Shown here one piece after another: positions 1 to 9,354 of a stretch of 64,000 bases of DNA. The DNA is from Nitrobacter sp. NHB1 (GTDB lineage: Bacteria; Pseudomonadota; Alphaproteobacteria; Rhizobiales; Xanthobacteraceae), in the NCBI RefSeq assembly GCF_036964665.1, contig NZ_JBAMDA010000001.1:1612001-1676000 (forward strand), given 5' to 3'. The first letter of the stretch is position 1, and every line of letters begins with the position of its first letter. The translations under genes and the position numbers were made by a program. Under the pieces are notes generated by a model. The model was not told the DNA's origin, did not search any database, and saw nothing but the letters and a program-made list of their open reading frames with translations.

Positions 1-211
1 CGACCACCACTGAACGAAGCTGCAATGACGGCGACGGCAGCAGCCGGGCGTCAAGCCCGCCGTCGACCCGCACCGGCGCGCCGATCACGCGCGCCGCCTC
101 CGCCTCGAATTGGGGCCGAAAGCGGTTCCAGTCGATGAAATACGGCCCGATCAGCGCGGCGATGAGCGCGACAATGAGTGTGATCGCCAGGCCGAGCAGC
201 GTGGTCTGCAC
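1..211 (-). CDS. AsmA family protein, N-terminal part (cut by window edge)
   Basis: The reading frame starts at a GTG at 211 and runs off the left edge, so only about 70 residues are visible. The first 25 residues form one hydrophobic inner-membrane anchor, followed by a segment with IDWNRFRP and a stretch on substrate-like charged residues ending in LLPSPSLQLR. This start pattern (short anchor, then YFIDWNRFRPQFE) is typical of AsmA-type proteins, large periplasmic proteins linked to outer-membrane lipid homeostasis. The family is known; the function here is inferred. The GTG start has a GGAGAC ribosome site just upstream. The neighbouring thioesterase is divergent, with about 280 bp between. 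Confidence 0.7.
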   Translation of the reverse strand, partial: MQTTLLGLAITLIVALIAALIGPYFIDWNRFRPQFEAEAARVIGAPVRVDGGLDARLLPSPSLQLRSVVV

Positions 212-495
212 GGTGTCTCCCCTTGAATCGTTCCGGCAACATCGAAATCCGCGTCAGTATGGCTCTTTCGGACATCGTGCCTGAGCCCCCAAGACTGCCG
301 TATCGATCCCAGGCCTGCAAGGCTGCACCAAACGAGCCGATGCAACATAATATCGCCAACTGTGGCGAAGTCGCAGCGACGATCGGCACGTTTTCCGCGG
401 CTGAACGGGACTCCATGATGAAAAGACCGAGGCAAAGGATGTATAGTGGGTCGAGGGATCCGACAAATGCAGGATGGAGAATGCAGGGGTAGAGA

Positions 496-1011
496 ATGAA
501 AGGCACGCCCGCCACCGGCCCGGACCGTAAGCCTGAATCCTTTCAGTGTTCGGTCTTGCGGATCGAGCCGCAGTGGATCGACTACAACGGCCATCTCAAC
601 ATGGCCTACTACAACGTCCTGTTCGACCGGGCGACCGACGAGTTTTGGCTCGAACTTGGAATCGGACCCGACTACGTGAAGACGCGCAACGGTTCGACGT
701 TCACCGCCGAGTGTCATCTGCGTTATTTACGGGAAGTTCATCTGGACGACCCGGTGCGGGTGTCCGTTCTGCTGGTCGCCGCCGACGAAAAGCGTCTGCA
801 CACCTTCGAGGAGTTGCGGCACGCCACCGAAGGATGGCTCTCGGCGACCTCCGAGAACATGACTGTTCACATCAACATGGCCGCTCGCAAAGTCGCGCCC
901 TTCCCGCCCGATATCCGTGCACGCATCCAAGCCGTCGTTGACGCCCACAGCGCCATCGCGCGCCCCGAGGGCATCGGCCGGCAAATCGCGATGCCCTCGA
1001 AGTCGCGTTAG
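496..1011 (+). CDS. Acyl-CoA thioesterase, hotdog-fold (FcbC/YbgC-like)
   Basis: A 171-residue single-domain hotdog thioesterase. The segment IDYNGHLNMAYYNVLFDRA near residues 30-50 carries the Asp/Asn-His motif on the central helix of this fold, and VHINMAARKVAPFP near residue 125 is the closing strand seen in 4-hydroxybenzoyl-CoA and betainyl-CoA thioesterases. It probably hydrolyses a short acyl-CoA in the cytosol; the substrate cannot be read from sequence. ATG at 496 follows a GGGG ribosome site by 6 bases. It stands alone between a divergent AsmA gene and a convergent small membrane protein gene. Confidence 0.8.
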   Translation: MKGTPATGPDRKPESFQCSVLRIEPQWIDYNGHLNMAYYNVLFDRATDEFWLELGIGPDYVKTRNGSTFTAECHLRYLREVHLDDPVRVSVLLVAADEKRLHTFEELRHATEGWLSATSENMTVHINMAARKVAPFPPDIRARIQAVVDAHSAIARPEGIGRQIAMPSKSR

Positions 1012-1017
1012 CCGGCG

Positions 1018-1194
1018 CTACAAGCCGGTACGGCCCCGCCGCGCGAACCCCACCACAGCCGAAATTAGAAACAAGATGAGGGCGACGAAGAAGATGATCT
1101 TCGCGATTTCGATGGAAGCGCCCGCGAGACCGCCGAAGCCCAGAATACCTGCAATCAACGCGATCACGAGAAAGGTTACAACCCAGCTCAGCAT
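1018..1194 (-). CDS. UPF0391 (DUF1328/YtjA-like) small membrane protein
   Basis: A 58-residue protein with two hydrophobic helices separated by a Gly-Ala rich turn ([16 protein letters not shown]) and a basic tail ending RRGRTGL. This is the compact DUF1328/YtjA layout, a membrane peptide common in proteobacteria, often stress-induced and of unknown function. I start it at the ATG at 1194 because a strong GGAGG lies 6 bases upstream; longer frames reading into 1320 lack such a signal. It converges with the thioesterase gene, whose stop is only 6 bases away. Confidence 0.85.
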   Translation of the reverse strand: MLSWVVTFLVIALIAGILGFGGLAGASIEIAKIIFFVALILFLISAVVGFARRGRTGL

Positions 1195-1471
1195 GACTTG
1201 ACCTCCATTCTCAGCGCACCGTCTCGCGCATGGCCTGAGAAAACAATCCATCCCCGGAACAAAGGTTCCTCGCCGCAGGAGGGTGAGAAGTCCTGAAAAA
1301 TCGTCGGTTTTACGGAACAAAATCGCGATCGCCGGAACGGGATCGCCAGCTCGCCTGGAGGCGGGAAAACCGATGCCAATGGCGTCGGCGCCCCTATATA
1401 TCTTCTCAATCCTGCTAAGAAGGCTCCCCTTCGCCGCCCCGCAGTGTCATCGTGGGGAGAAGACGATTCGC

Positions 1472-3994
1472 ATGACCGAACCGAACAGACTGATCCATCG
1501 CGACGTTCCCGAGCACCAGCCTGCCGCCGGTGGCATCGCTGCGCGCGCACGCGCGGCGGCAACGCCACAGTATCTGGCCGGGCTCAATCCGGAACAGCGC
1601 GAGGCGGTGGAAACGCTGGACGGGCCGGTTCTGGTGCTGGCCGGCGCGGGCACAGGCAAGACCCGCGTGCTGACGACCCGCATCGCGCATATCCTCAGCC
1701 AGGGCCGCGCCCGCCCCGGTGAAATCCTGTCGGTAACCTTCACTAACAAAGCCGCGCGCGAGATGAAGCATCGGCTTGGCCAGATGCTCGGACAAGCCGT
1801 GGAAGGCATGCCGTGGCTCGGCACCTTTCATTCCATCGGCGGCCGGATTCTGCGGGTTCATGCCGAACTGGTGCAGCTCAAATCCAACTTCACCGTTCTC
1901 GATGTGGACGACCAGATCCGCCTGCTCAAACAGCTTCTGCAGGCCGACAACATCGACGACAAGCGCTGGCCGGCGCGGATGCTGGCGGGGCTGATCGACG
2001 GCTGGAAAAATCGCGGGCTGACGCCGGCGCAGGTGCCGTCCGGCGAAGCCGCCGTGTTCGGCAACGGCCGCGGCGGCAAGCTCTATGCCGCCTACCAGGC
2101 GCGGCTGAAAATTCTCAATGCCACGGATTTCGGCGACCTGCTGCTGGAGAACATCCGGCTGTTCCGCGAGCATCCGGACGTGCTGCGGCAATATCAGGGC
2201 CGCTTCAAGTTCATCCTCGTCGACGAGTATCAGGATACGAACGTCGCACAATATCTGTGGCTGCGGCTGCTGTCGCAGGCGCCGTCGCAATCGCAATCGC
2301 AATCGCAATCGTCATTGCCGGGCTTGTCCCGGCAATCCATCGTTTCTCCAGAAGATGGATCACCGGGTCTCGACGTTTCGCGTCGGCCCGGTGATGACGC
2401 ACGGAAAAAGGATGCCTCCCCACCCAAAAACATCTGCTGCGTCGGCGACGACGACCAGTCGATCTACGGCTGGCGCGGCGCCGAGGTGGACAACATCCTG
2501 CGCTTCGACCACGATTTTCCCGGCGCCAAGGTGATCCGGCTGGAGCGCAACTACCGCTCCACCGGCCATATCCTGGCCGCCGCCTCGCATCTGATCGCGC
2601 ATAACGAGGGCCGGCTCGGCAAGACGCTGCGCACCGAGGATGTCGATGGCGAGAAGGTCACCGTCACCGGCTCCTGGGACTCTGAGGAAGAAGCCCGCGC
2701 CATCGGCGAGGAGATCGAACAACTCCAGCGCGCCGGCGAAAAACTGAACGAAACCGCAATCCTGGTGCGCGCCTCGTTCCAGATGCGCGAGTTCGAAGAC
2801 CGCTTTGTGACCCTTGGCCTGCCCTATCGCGTCATCGGCGGTCCGCGCTTCTACGAGCGCGCCGAAATCCGCGACGCGCTCGCCTATCTGCGCCTCATCA
2901 ACTCGCCGGCCGATGATCTTGCCTTCGAGCGCATCGTCAACGTGCCCAAACGCGGCCTGGGCGATGCTACCGTCCAGATGCTGCACGAGATCGCTCGCAA
3001 GCGGCAGATCCCGCTCAGCGAGGCCGCCCGCGCCGTCGTCGAAACCGACGAGATGAGGCCGAAACCACGCGGATCGCTGCGCGCTTTGCTCGACAGTTTC
3101 GACCGCTGGCGTGTGCAGCGCGAGACCATGCCGCACACCGAGCTTGTCGAGATCGTGCTCGACGAGAGCGGTTACACCGAGATGTGGCAAAAGGACCGCT
3201 CGGCCGACGCCGCGGGCCGGCTCGAAAACCTGAAAGAGCTGGTGCGCTCGATGGAGGAGTTCGAGAACCTGCAAGGTTTCCTCGAACATATCTCGCTGGT
3301 GATGGACCGCGACGGCGGCCCCGACGAGGATGCCGTCTCGGTGATGACGCTGCATTCCGCCAAGGGGCTCGAATTCGACAACGTCTTCCTGCCGGGCTGG
3401 GAGGAAGGTCTGTTTCCGCATCAGCGTGCGCTGGACGAGCAGGGACGCGCCGGCCTTGAGGAAGAACGTCGCCTCGCCCACGTCGGCCTGACACGGGCGC
3501 GCCGTCGCGCGAAGCTTTACTTCGCCACCAACCGGCGCATTCACGGTTCGTGGTCGACAACCATCCCATCGCGTTTTCTCGACGAACTGCCGGCGCAAAA
3601 TGTCGAGATCACCGAATCCAAGGGCGGCTCGGGCTGGGGCGGAACGGGCGGCTACGGCCCCTCGCGTTTCGACAATGTCGAGTCGTTCGGCTCGAGCTAT
3701 GCGACGCCCGGCTGGCAACGCGCGCAGGCCAATCGCGGCCGCGGCGGGTTCAATGAGGCCGGCACGCCCTACAATGCGAGCCGATCGAAATCGAAGCACG
3801 CGCCATTGACCATCGACGGTGAACTGGTCGCGAAATCCACCGGCACGACCTCCACCTTCTCACCGGGCGATCGGGTCTTTCACCAGAAATTCGGCTACGG
3901 TAAAGTGGCGCGGATCGATGGCAACAAGCTGACCATCACCTTCGAAAAAGCCGGCGAGAAAAAGGTGGTCGATAGCTTTGTGGAGCGGGTGTAG
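1472..3994 (+). CDS. uvrD: UvrD/PcrA-type SF1A DNA helicase with an in-frame repeat insertion
   Basis: An 840-residue 3'-5' DNA helicase of the repair and replication-restart type. Visible motifs are the Q-motif (LNPEQREAV, about residue 38), Walker A AGAGTGKT (57-64), Walker B VDEYQDTN (about 249), motif III DDDQSIYGWRG (about 326), motif IV ERNYRST, motif V MTLHSAKGLEF and motif VI VGLTRARR. The C-terminal 45 residues form the PcrA Tudor-like module (GDRVFHQKFGYGKV). I use the ATG at 1472 (GGGGAGA upstream) rather than the longer frame from 1283. Residues about 266-317, between motifs II and III, are low-complexity Ser-Gln followed by translation of a palindromic intergenic-type repeat (2311-2398). 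Canonical UvrD has no segment there. Confidence 0.93.
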   Translation: MTEPNRLIHRDVPEHQPAAGGIAARARAAATPQYLAGLNPEQREAVETLDGPVLVLAGAGTGKTRVLTTRIAHILSQGRARPGEILSVTFTNKAAREMKHRLGQMLGQAVEGMPWLGTFHSIGGRILRVHAELVQLKSNFTVLDVDDQIRLLKQLLQADNIDDKRWPARMLAGLIDGWKNRGLTPAQVPSGEAAVFGNGRGGKLYAAYQARLKILNATDFGDLLLENIRLFREHPDVLRQYQGRFKFILVDEYQDTNVAQYLWLRLLSQAPSQSQSQSQSSLPGLSRQSIVSPEDGSPGLDVSRRPGDDARKKDASPPKNICCVGDDDQSIYGWRGAEVDNILRFDHDFPGAKVIRLERNYRSTGHILAAASHLIAHNEGRLGKTLRTEDVDGEKVTVTGSWDSEEEARAIGEEIEQLQRAGEKLNETAILVRASFQMREFEDRFVTLGLPYRVIGGPRFYERAEIRDALAYLRLINSPADDLAFERIVNVPKRGLGDATVQMLHEIARKRQIPLSEAARAVVETDEMRPKPRGSLRALLDSFDRWRVQRETMPHTELVEIVLDESGYTEMWQKDRSADAAGRLENLKELVRSMEEFENLQGFLEHISLVMDRDGGPDEDAVSVMTLHSAKGLEFDNVFLPGWEEGLFPHQRALDEQGRAGLEEERRLAHVGLTRARRRAKLYFATNRRIHGSWSTTIPSRFLDELPAQNVEITESKGGSGWGGTGGYGPSRFDNVESFGSSYATPGWQRAQANRGRGGFNEAGTPYNASRSKSKHAPLTIDGELVAKSTGTTSTFSPGDRVFHQKFGYGKVARIDGNKLTITFEKAGEKKVVDSFVERV
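2311..2398. repeat. Palindromic repeat, family A, inserted inside uvrD
   Basis: An 88-bp element begins GTCATTGCCGGG and ends CCCGGTGATGAC, with an internal TGCCGGG/CCCGGCA hairpin and an inner ATCCATC/GATGGAT pair. The same layout and ends recur in noncoding DNA at 15855-15968 and 17486-17605. Here it is read through in frame as about 29 codons. It is preceded by a TCGCAA hexanucleotide run (about 2285-2310) encoding Ser-Gln repeats. Confidence 0.85.
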
Positions 3995-4112
3995 CCGATT
4001 GCGGAACATCGCCCGCATTCCTATCTGTTGACCGGTATTCTCCATCGTCCTGCCACCCTGCCGCGATAACCCGTCCCCTTCACTCCTCCCGCTCACAGCG
4101 TGTCAGGCCTGC

Positions 4113-5033
<921 letters not shown>

Positions 5034-5034
5034 G

Positions 5035-5796
5035 ATGAACTTCGAGGCTGTGAAGGCGATCTACCTGTTCGAAATGTCGCGAACCTGGCGCACGTTGCTG
5101 CAAAGCATCGTATCGCCGGTGGTCTCGACGTCGCTTTACTTCGTGGTGTTCGGCGCGGCGATCGGATCGCGCATCACGCAGGTTGAAGGCGTCAGCTATG
5201 GCACCTTCATCGTGCCCGGATTGGTGATGCTGTCGGTGCTGACGCAAAGCATCACCAACGCCTCGTTCGGCATTTACTTTCCGAAGTTCGTCGGGACGAT
5301 CTATGAGATCCTCTCGGCGCCCGTGTCCTATGTCGAGATCGTGCTGGGCTATGTCGGCGCGGCTGCGACCAAGTCTATCATCCTCGGCCTGATCATTCTG
5401 GCCACCGCCGGCCTGTTCGTGCCTTTGCACATCCATCATCCGGTCTGGATGATGATCTTCCTGGTTCTGACCTCTGCGACATTCAGCCTGTTCGGCTTCA
5501 TCATCGGCATCTGGGCCGACGGTTTTGAAAAGCTGCAGATGATTCCCCTCTTGATAATTACGCCGCTGACCTTCCTTGGGGGAAGCTTCTATTCGATCAG
5601 CATGCTGCCACCCCGTTGGCAAACCATCGCGCTGTTCAATCCGGTGGTGTATCTCATCAGCGGTTTCCGCTGGAGCTTTTACGAGATCGCCGACGTCAGC
5701 GTGTCCGTGAGCATCGGCATGACGCTGGGTTTTCTCGTGATCTGCATGTTGCTCGTATGGTGGATTTTCAAGACCGGATACCGGCTGAAAAACTAA
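5035..5796 (+). CDS. ABC-2 type transporter permease
   Basis: A 253-residue membrane protein with about six hydrophobic segments in the ABC2_membrane arrangement. It starts after a cytosolic helix ([25 protein letters not shown] is split by the first membrane span) and ends in a basic KTGYRLKN tail. The segment [14 protein letters not shown], just before the last pair of helices, is the conserved periplasmic turn of YadH/NodJ-like permeases. It begins 1 bp after the ATPase stop, so the two are a translationally coupled two-gene exporter operon. The gene ends before a 15-bp tandem duplication and the terminator of the opposing gene. Confidence 0.9.
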   Translation: MNFEAVKAIYLFEMSRTWRTLLQSIVSPVVSTSLYFVVFGAAIGSRITQVEGVSYGTFIVPGLVMLSVLTQSITNASFGIYFPKFVGTIYEILSAPVSYVEIVLGYVGAAATKSIILGLIILATAGLFVPLHIHHPVWMMIFLVLTSATFSLFGFIIGIWADGFEKLQMIPLLIITPLTFLGGSFYSISMLPPRWQTIALFNPVVYLISGFRWSFYEIADVSVSVSIGMTLGFLVICMLLVWWIFKTGYRLKN

Positions 5797-5801
5797 ACCG
5801 C

Positions 5802-5831
5802 ATCGCATACGGCTAAATCGCATACGGCTAA
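5802..5831. repeat. 15-bp exact tandem duplication
   Basis: The 15-mer ATCGCATACGGCTAA occurs twice head to tail between the permease stop and the terminator hairpin at 5837. It looks like a local slippage duplication; no function is evident. Confidence 0.8.
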
Positions 5832-5836
5832 AAAAA

Positions 5837-5863
5837 TGCGGCCCGGTTCGATCCGGACCGCAG
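5837..5863 (-). terminator. Rho-independent terminator of the 5886-6227 gene
   Basis: On the minus strand the stem TGCGGTCCGG / CCGGGCCGCA (one G-U pair) with a 6-base loop is followed by a run of seven T. It sits about 25 bp after the stop of the exported Gly-zipper gene. It also separates that gene from the convergent ABC exporter operon. Confidence 0.8.
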
Positions 5864-5885
5864 TCTTATCATGGAGGAAAGCTCC

Positions 5886-6227
5886 TTATCGCCGATAGCA
5901 GTGGAAATGGCCATGCTTCCAATAGCCGCGGCATCGATGTCCGCGGCGCGGCCCGCGATCCGGAATGCCGAGCACGCCCTTGACGCCGCCGACCGCGCCA
6001 CCAACGCCGGCGCCAAGCGCGCCGCCGATCGCACCGCCGACCGGACCGGCTGCGCGATTGCCTTCGCGCGCTCCTTGGTTTGCACCCCGCTCCATGCCTC
6101 CGAAGACGCCTTGCGCATGCACCGGATGCGGAATGGATATGAAGGCCAGCGCGGCTGCCACAGCCGCTACCGCGACCTGCAGCCGGATGGAAGCTTTGAT
6201 CGGCAATACTCCGGTTCTGATCGTCAT
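5886..6227 (-). CDS. Exported Gly-zipper protein of unknown function
   Basis: A 113-residue protein with a signal peptide (hydrophobic AVAAVAAALAFISI, cleavage probably after PVHAQ near residue 39). A Gly/Ala-rich zipper of the GGAIGGALGAGVGGAVGG type follows, and then a short aromatic-basic tail with two Cys (CRGYWKHGHFHCYRR). Gly-zippers of this kind are found in small outer-membrane-associated or periplasmic proteins. The tail recalls the RRVRVC endings of the pair at 27362 and 27915. I do not recognise a named family. Confidence 0.7.
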   Translation of the reverse strand: MTIRTGVLPIKASIRLQVAVAAVAAALAFISIPHPVHAQGVFGGMERGANQGAREGNRAAGPVGGAIGGALGAGVGGAVGGVKGVLGIPDRGPRRGHRCRGYWKHGHFHCYRR

Positions 6228-6502
6228 CTGTGTCTGTGTCCTTTTGTTGCTGGCTCGGCCGCGAACGGGCCTTGGTCACTGGATGGAGGTAAGCACAACG
6301 TGATCGCGCTCCAAAAGTTCCATGGGCACCGTCGCAGCGGTAGCCCGTTATAAAACCGTCTCTCACAGGGTTTTCCCCCCACACCGCCTTGGTTATGCCG
6401 CTTCGCGAATTAACGATGCCGCGACCCCGCTACTGGAAGCGGAGCCGTTTCAAGCGCATATATCGAGCGGGGACGGCAGGTGGCATTCGAGGCCGAGGTA
6501 AA

Positions 6503-7303
6503 ATGCGTAAGTTTTTTATTCCGATCGTCGGTCTGATGTTTTTTGCCGCCGGCAGCATCGCCGAGGCGAAGGTGTCGATCCTTGTCGACAAGGACAATCA
6601 GCAAATGACCGTCTCCGTCGACGGTGCCGAGCGCTATCATTGGCCGGTCTCGACCGGGAATCCGTCACATGAAACCCCGAACGGCAAATTCCAGACCTTC
6701 CGCATGGAAGCCAACCATTTCTCCAAGGAATTCGACGACGCGCCGATGCCGCACTCGATCTTCTTCACCAAGGTCGGTCACGCCATCCACGGCACCTTCT
6801 CCGAGGGCAGCCTCGGCGTTCCGGTGTCGCACGGCTGCGTACGCCTCTCGCGCGCCCACGCCAGCACACTTTATGCGCTGGTGCAGAAGGAAGGCGTCCT
6901 CAACACCACCGTTACGCTGACCGGATCGTCGCGTGTCGCGCTGGCGCGCAATCCTCGCGGCAAGCGCAAAACCGATGTCGCCCGTCGCGACCCGGCGCCG
7001 GGCTACCAGTCTTATGACGCCGCCGGAAATCCGGTCGATCTGACCCCACCCGCTCAGCAGCCGCAGGCCACCGTTCGCGGCGACGACGGCTATATCTATC
7101 CGGCGGACGGCAGTTCCAGCGATCAGCGCTATCCCGCTCCGCGCAGCTATCGCCGCATCTACGGCGCGCAGAACGTTCCGCAGCGGCGGCAGTCCTACAA
7201 CAGCGATCAAGCGGATTACGGTTATGCGCAGCCTTACCAGCCGCAGGTTTACGCGCCGCGGCCCTATCAACCGCGCGGCCTGTTCTCGGAGTTCGACGAC
7301 TGA
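6503..7303 (+). CDS. L,D-transpeptidase (YkuD domain), exported
   Basis: A 266-residue protein with a signal peptide (MRKFFIPIVGLMFFAAG, cleavage near AEA-KV). A YkuD catalytic domain spans about residues 25-150 and contains the catalytic His/Cys signature HGCVRLS near residue 112. The enzyme forms 3-3 crosslinks in peptidoglycan or attaches proteins to it, in the periplasm. The C-terminal 110 residues are a Pro/Gln/Tyr-rich low-complexity tail. I choose the ATG at 6503 because it begins a classical signal peptide; the longer frame from 6389 does not. A second YkuD protein lies at 36876-38015. Confidence 0.88.
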   Translation: MRKFFIPIVGLMFFAAGSIAEAKVSILVDKDNQQMTVSVDGAERYHWPVSTGNPSHETPNGKFQTFRMEANHFSKEFDDAPMPHSIFFTKVGHAIHGTFSEGSLGVPVSHGCVRLSRAHASTLYALVQKEGVLNTTVTLTGSSRVALARNPRGKRKTDVARRDPAPGYQSYDAAGNPVDLTPPAQQPQATVRGDDGYIYPADGSSSDQRYPAPRSYRRIYGAQNVPQRRQSYNSDQADYGYAQPYQPQVYAPRPYQPRGLFSEFDD

Positions 7304-7467
7304 TCGCTAATGGTCTTCGCCGTCGCGAAGCCGCCATCGGACCATGCCGCGGCGGCGAGCCCGAAATCGATCCGCCCGGTCTTGTGCCGTCCATCGCCGT
7401 CTCCGATAAAGGCGCTATGAACGGCAGCCGAACGAAACGGCCGACCCATATTCATTTGAAGCGGATC

Positions 7468-9075
7468 ATGTCGGACACCGACGTCGTCATCATCGGCGCA
7501 GGCCACAACGGCCTGACCTGCGCGGCCTATCTCGCGATGGCTGGGCTGCGGGTCAAGGTCGTGGAGCGGCGCAAGGTGGTGGGCGGCGCTGCGGTGACGG
7601 AGGAATTCCATCCCGGATTCCGCAATTCGGTCGCGGCCTACACCGTCAGCCTGCTCAATCCGAAAGTCATCGCGGACCTGCGGCTGCATGACCACGGCCT
7701 GCGGATCGTCGAACGCCGCGCTCAGAACTTTTTGCCTGCGCCCGATGGCCGCTACCTCCTCACCGGCGAAGGCCGCACCGCGGCATCGGTCGCTCGCCTG
7801 AGCGAACGGGATGCCGGCGCGCTCGGCGACTTCATGCGCGAGCTGGAAGAGATCGCCGACGTCATCCGGCAATTCGTGCTGCGCGCGCCGCCCAACCTGG
7901 TCGAGGGGTTCGGCCTCAACGCCGCGCATGAAATCGTCAACGCCGCCGGCGCGGCGGGTATCCTGCGCGGCCTCTCGCTGGAGCAAAAGCGCAGCCTGCT
8001 CGATCTGTTCACCCGATCGGCCGGCGACATGCTCGACGACCGCTTCGAGACCGATCTGGTCAAGGCCCTGTTCGGCTTCGACTCCATTGTTGGCAACTAC
8101 GCCAGCCCCTACGCGGCCGGCTCGGCCTATGTGATGCTGCACCATGCCTTCGGAGAAGTGAACGGCAAGAAAGGCGTCTGGGGCCACGCCATCGGCGGCA
8201 TGGGCGCGATCACCCAGGCGATGGCGACGGCCGCCCGCGCGCGCGGCGCCGAGATCGAAACCGATGCCGGCGTGCGCGAAGTTATCGTCGAGCGCGGCCG
8301 CGCGACGGGTGTGGTCCTCGACGACGGACGAACGATCCGCGCAAAATATGTCGCTGCGAACGTCAACCCAAAACTGCTGTATACGCGGCTGCTGCCCGCC
8401 GGCGCACTCTCGGTCGCCTTTCTCAACCGCATCAAGACCTGGCGCAACGGCTCCGGGACGTTCCGGATGAACGTGGCGCTCGAAGCCCTCCCCTCGTTCT
8501 CCGCCTTGCCGGGCGCGGGCGACCATCTCAGCGCCGGCATCATCATCGCGCCCGGTCTCGAATACATGGACCGTGCCTGGCAGGACGCGCGACAGTTCGG
8601 CTGGAGTCGCGAGCCGGTGGTGGAGGTTTTGATCCCGTCGGTAATCGATGATTCACTCGCCCCGTCCGGCCGCCATGTGGCCAGCCTGTTCTGCCAGCAT
8701 GTGGCGCCGCAGTTGCCCGACGGCGCGTCCTGGGATGACCATCGCGACGAGGTCGCCGACCTCATGATCGCGACCGTCGACCGCTACGCGCCGGGCTTTG
8801 CCGCCGGCGTGATCGGCCGGCAGATTCTGTCGCCGCTCGATCTCGAGCGCGAATTCGGACTGCTCGGCGGCGACATTTTTCATGGCGCGTTAACGCTGAA
8901 CCAGTTGTTCTCGGCCCGACCGATGCTGGGCCATGCCGATTACCGGGGACCGCTGAAGGGTCTCTATCATTGTGGCTCCGGCGCGCATCCCGGCGGCGGC
9001 GTCACCGGCGCACCCGGCCATAACGCCGCACGCACGATCCTGCGAGACCACCGGGCGCTGTTCGCCCACCGTTAG
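7468..9075 (+). CDS. FAD-dependent phytoene-desaturase-like oxidoreductase
   Basis: A 535-residue flavoprotein of the amine oxidase/phytoene dehydrogenase superfamily, nearest in layout to PYROXD2-like enzymes. The N-terminal dinucleotide fold VVIIGAGHNGLTCAAYLA, followed by VVERRKVVGGAAVTEE, binds FAD. The C-terminal LYHCGSGAHPGGGVTGAPGHNAA is the second FAD-contact motif of the family. The substrate is unknown, and no carotenoid genes are nearby. The start at 7468 puts the FAD motif at residue 5, as usual. A family D repeat begins at the stop codon. Confidence 0.85.
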   Translation: MSDTDVVIIGAGHNGLTCAAYLAMAGLRVKVVERRKVVGGAAVTEEFHPGFRNSVAAYTVSLLNPKVIADLRLHDHGLRIVERRAQNFLPAPDGRYLLTGEGRTAASVARLSERDAGALGDFMRELEEIADVIRQFVLRAPPNLVEGFGLNAAHEIVNAAGAAGILRGLSLEQKRSLLDLFTRSAGDMLDDRFETDLVKALFGFDSIVGNYASPYAAGSAYVMLHHAFGEVNGKKGVWGHAIGGMGAITQAMATAARARGAEIETDAGVREVIVERGRATGVVLDDGRTIRAKYVAANVNPKLLYTRLLPAGALSVAFLNRIKTWRNGSGTFRMNVALEALPSFSALPGAGDHLSAGIIIAPGLEYMDRAWQDARQFGWSREPVVEVLIPSVIDDSLAPSGRHVASLFCQHVAPQLPDGASWDDHRDEVADLMIATVDRYAPGFAAGVIGRQILSPLDLEREFGLLGGDIFHGALTLNQLFSARPMLGHADYRGPLKGLYHCGSGAHPGGGVTGAPGHNAARTILRDHRALFAHR

Positions 9076-9203
9076 AGCCTTTCCGCTTCTGATGGAATCA
9101 GAAGCTGGGCTCTATGATTTTGATTTAACGCGTTTTCTTCGCGCGAACCGGTATCCATCCTCGGGTCAAGCCCAAGGACATGCTTCGCTCGAAAACGTTT
9201 TAA
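9074..9203. repeat. Intergenic repeat, family D, copy 1
   Basis: About 130 bp starting AGAGCCTTTCCGCTTCTGATGG, with an inner CGCTTCTGAT/ATCAGAAGC pair, then GATTTTGATTTAACGCGTTTTC and ending near CTCGAAAACG. It is closely matched by 25934-26062 and partly by 11086-11148 and 23831-23935. It overlaps the stop codon of the oxidoreductase gene by two bases. Confidence 0.85.
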
Positions 9204-9207
9204 CCGG

Positions 9208-9354
9208 TCAGGCGATCAACAACACATAGACCGCCACCATCGGCGTCAGTCCGAGCACGACGGCGCTGATGCCGAATGCCCACATGATGTCTCTGACCGC
9301 GATCCCGGTTGTGCTTCCGGCCGACCGGATCTGATCGATGCCCTGCGATTCCAT
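9208..9354 (-). CDS. Small single-span membrane protein, 48 residues
   Basis: An ATG at 9354 preceded by GGGGG opens a 48-residue frame ending TGA at 9208. After a polar start (MESQGIDQIRSAGSTTG) comes a hydrophobic helix (IMWAFGISAVVLGL, then MVAVYVLLIA). Codon use is GC-rich at third positions, like its neighbours. I do not recognise a family. Support is the ribosome site, the coherent membrane segment and codon bias. It is shorter than usual gene-calling limits. Confidence 0.55.
   Translation of the reverse strand: MESQGIDQIRSAGSTTGIAVRDIMWAFGISAVVLGLTPMVAVYVLLIA

Noticed and set aside
223-492. 89-residue plus-strand frame between the AsmA and thioesterase genes
   Set aside because: No ribosome site, Arg/Pro/Ser-rich composition without fold features, and competing frames on the other strand of similar length.
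1283-1471. N-terminal extension of uvrD from the ATG at 1283
   Set aside because: The ATG at 1472 has a ribosome site and gives the usual helicase start; the extra residues are not helicase-like.
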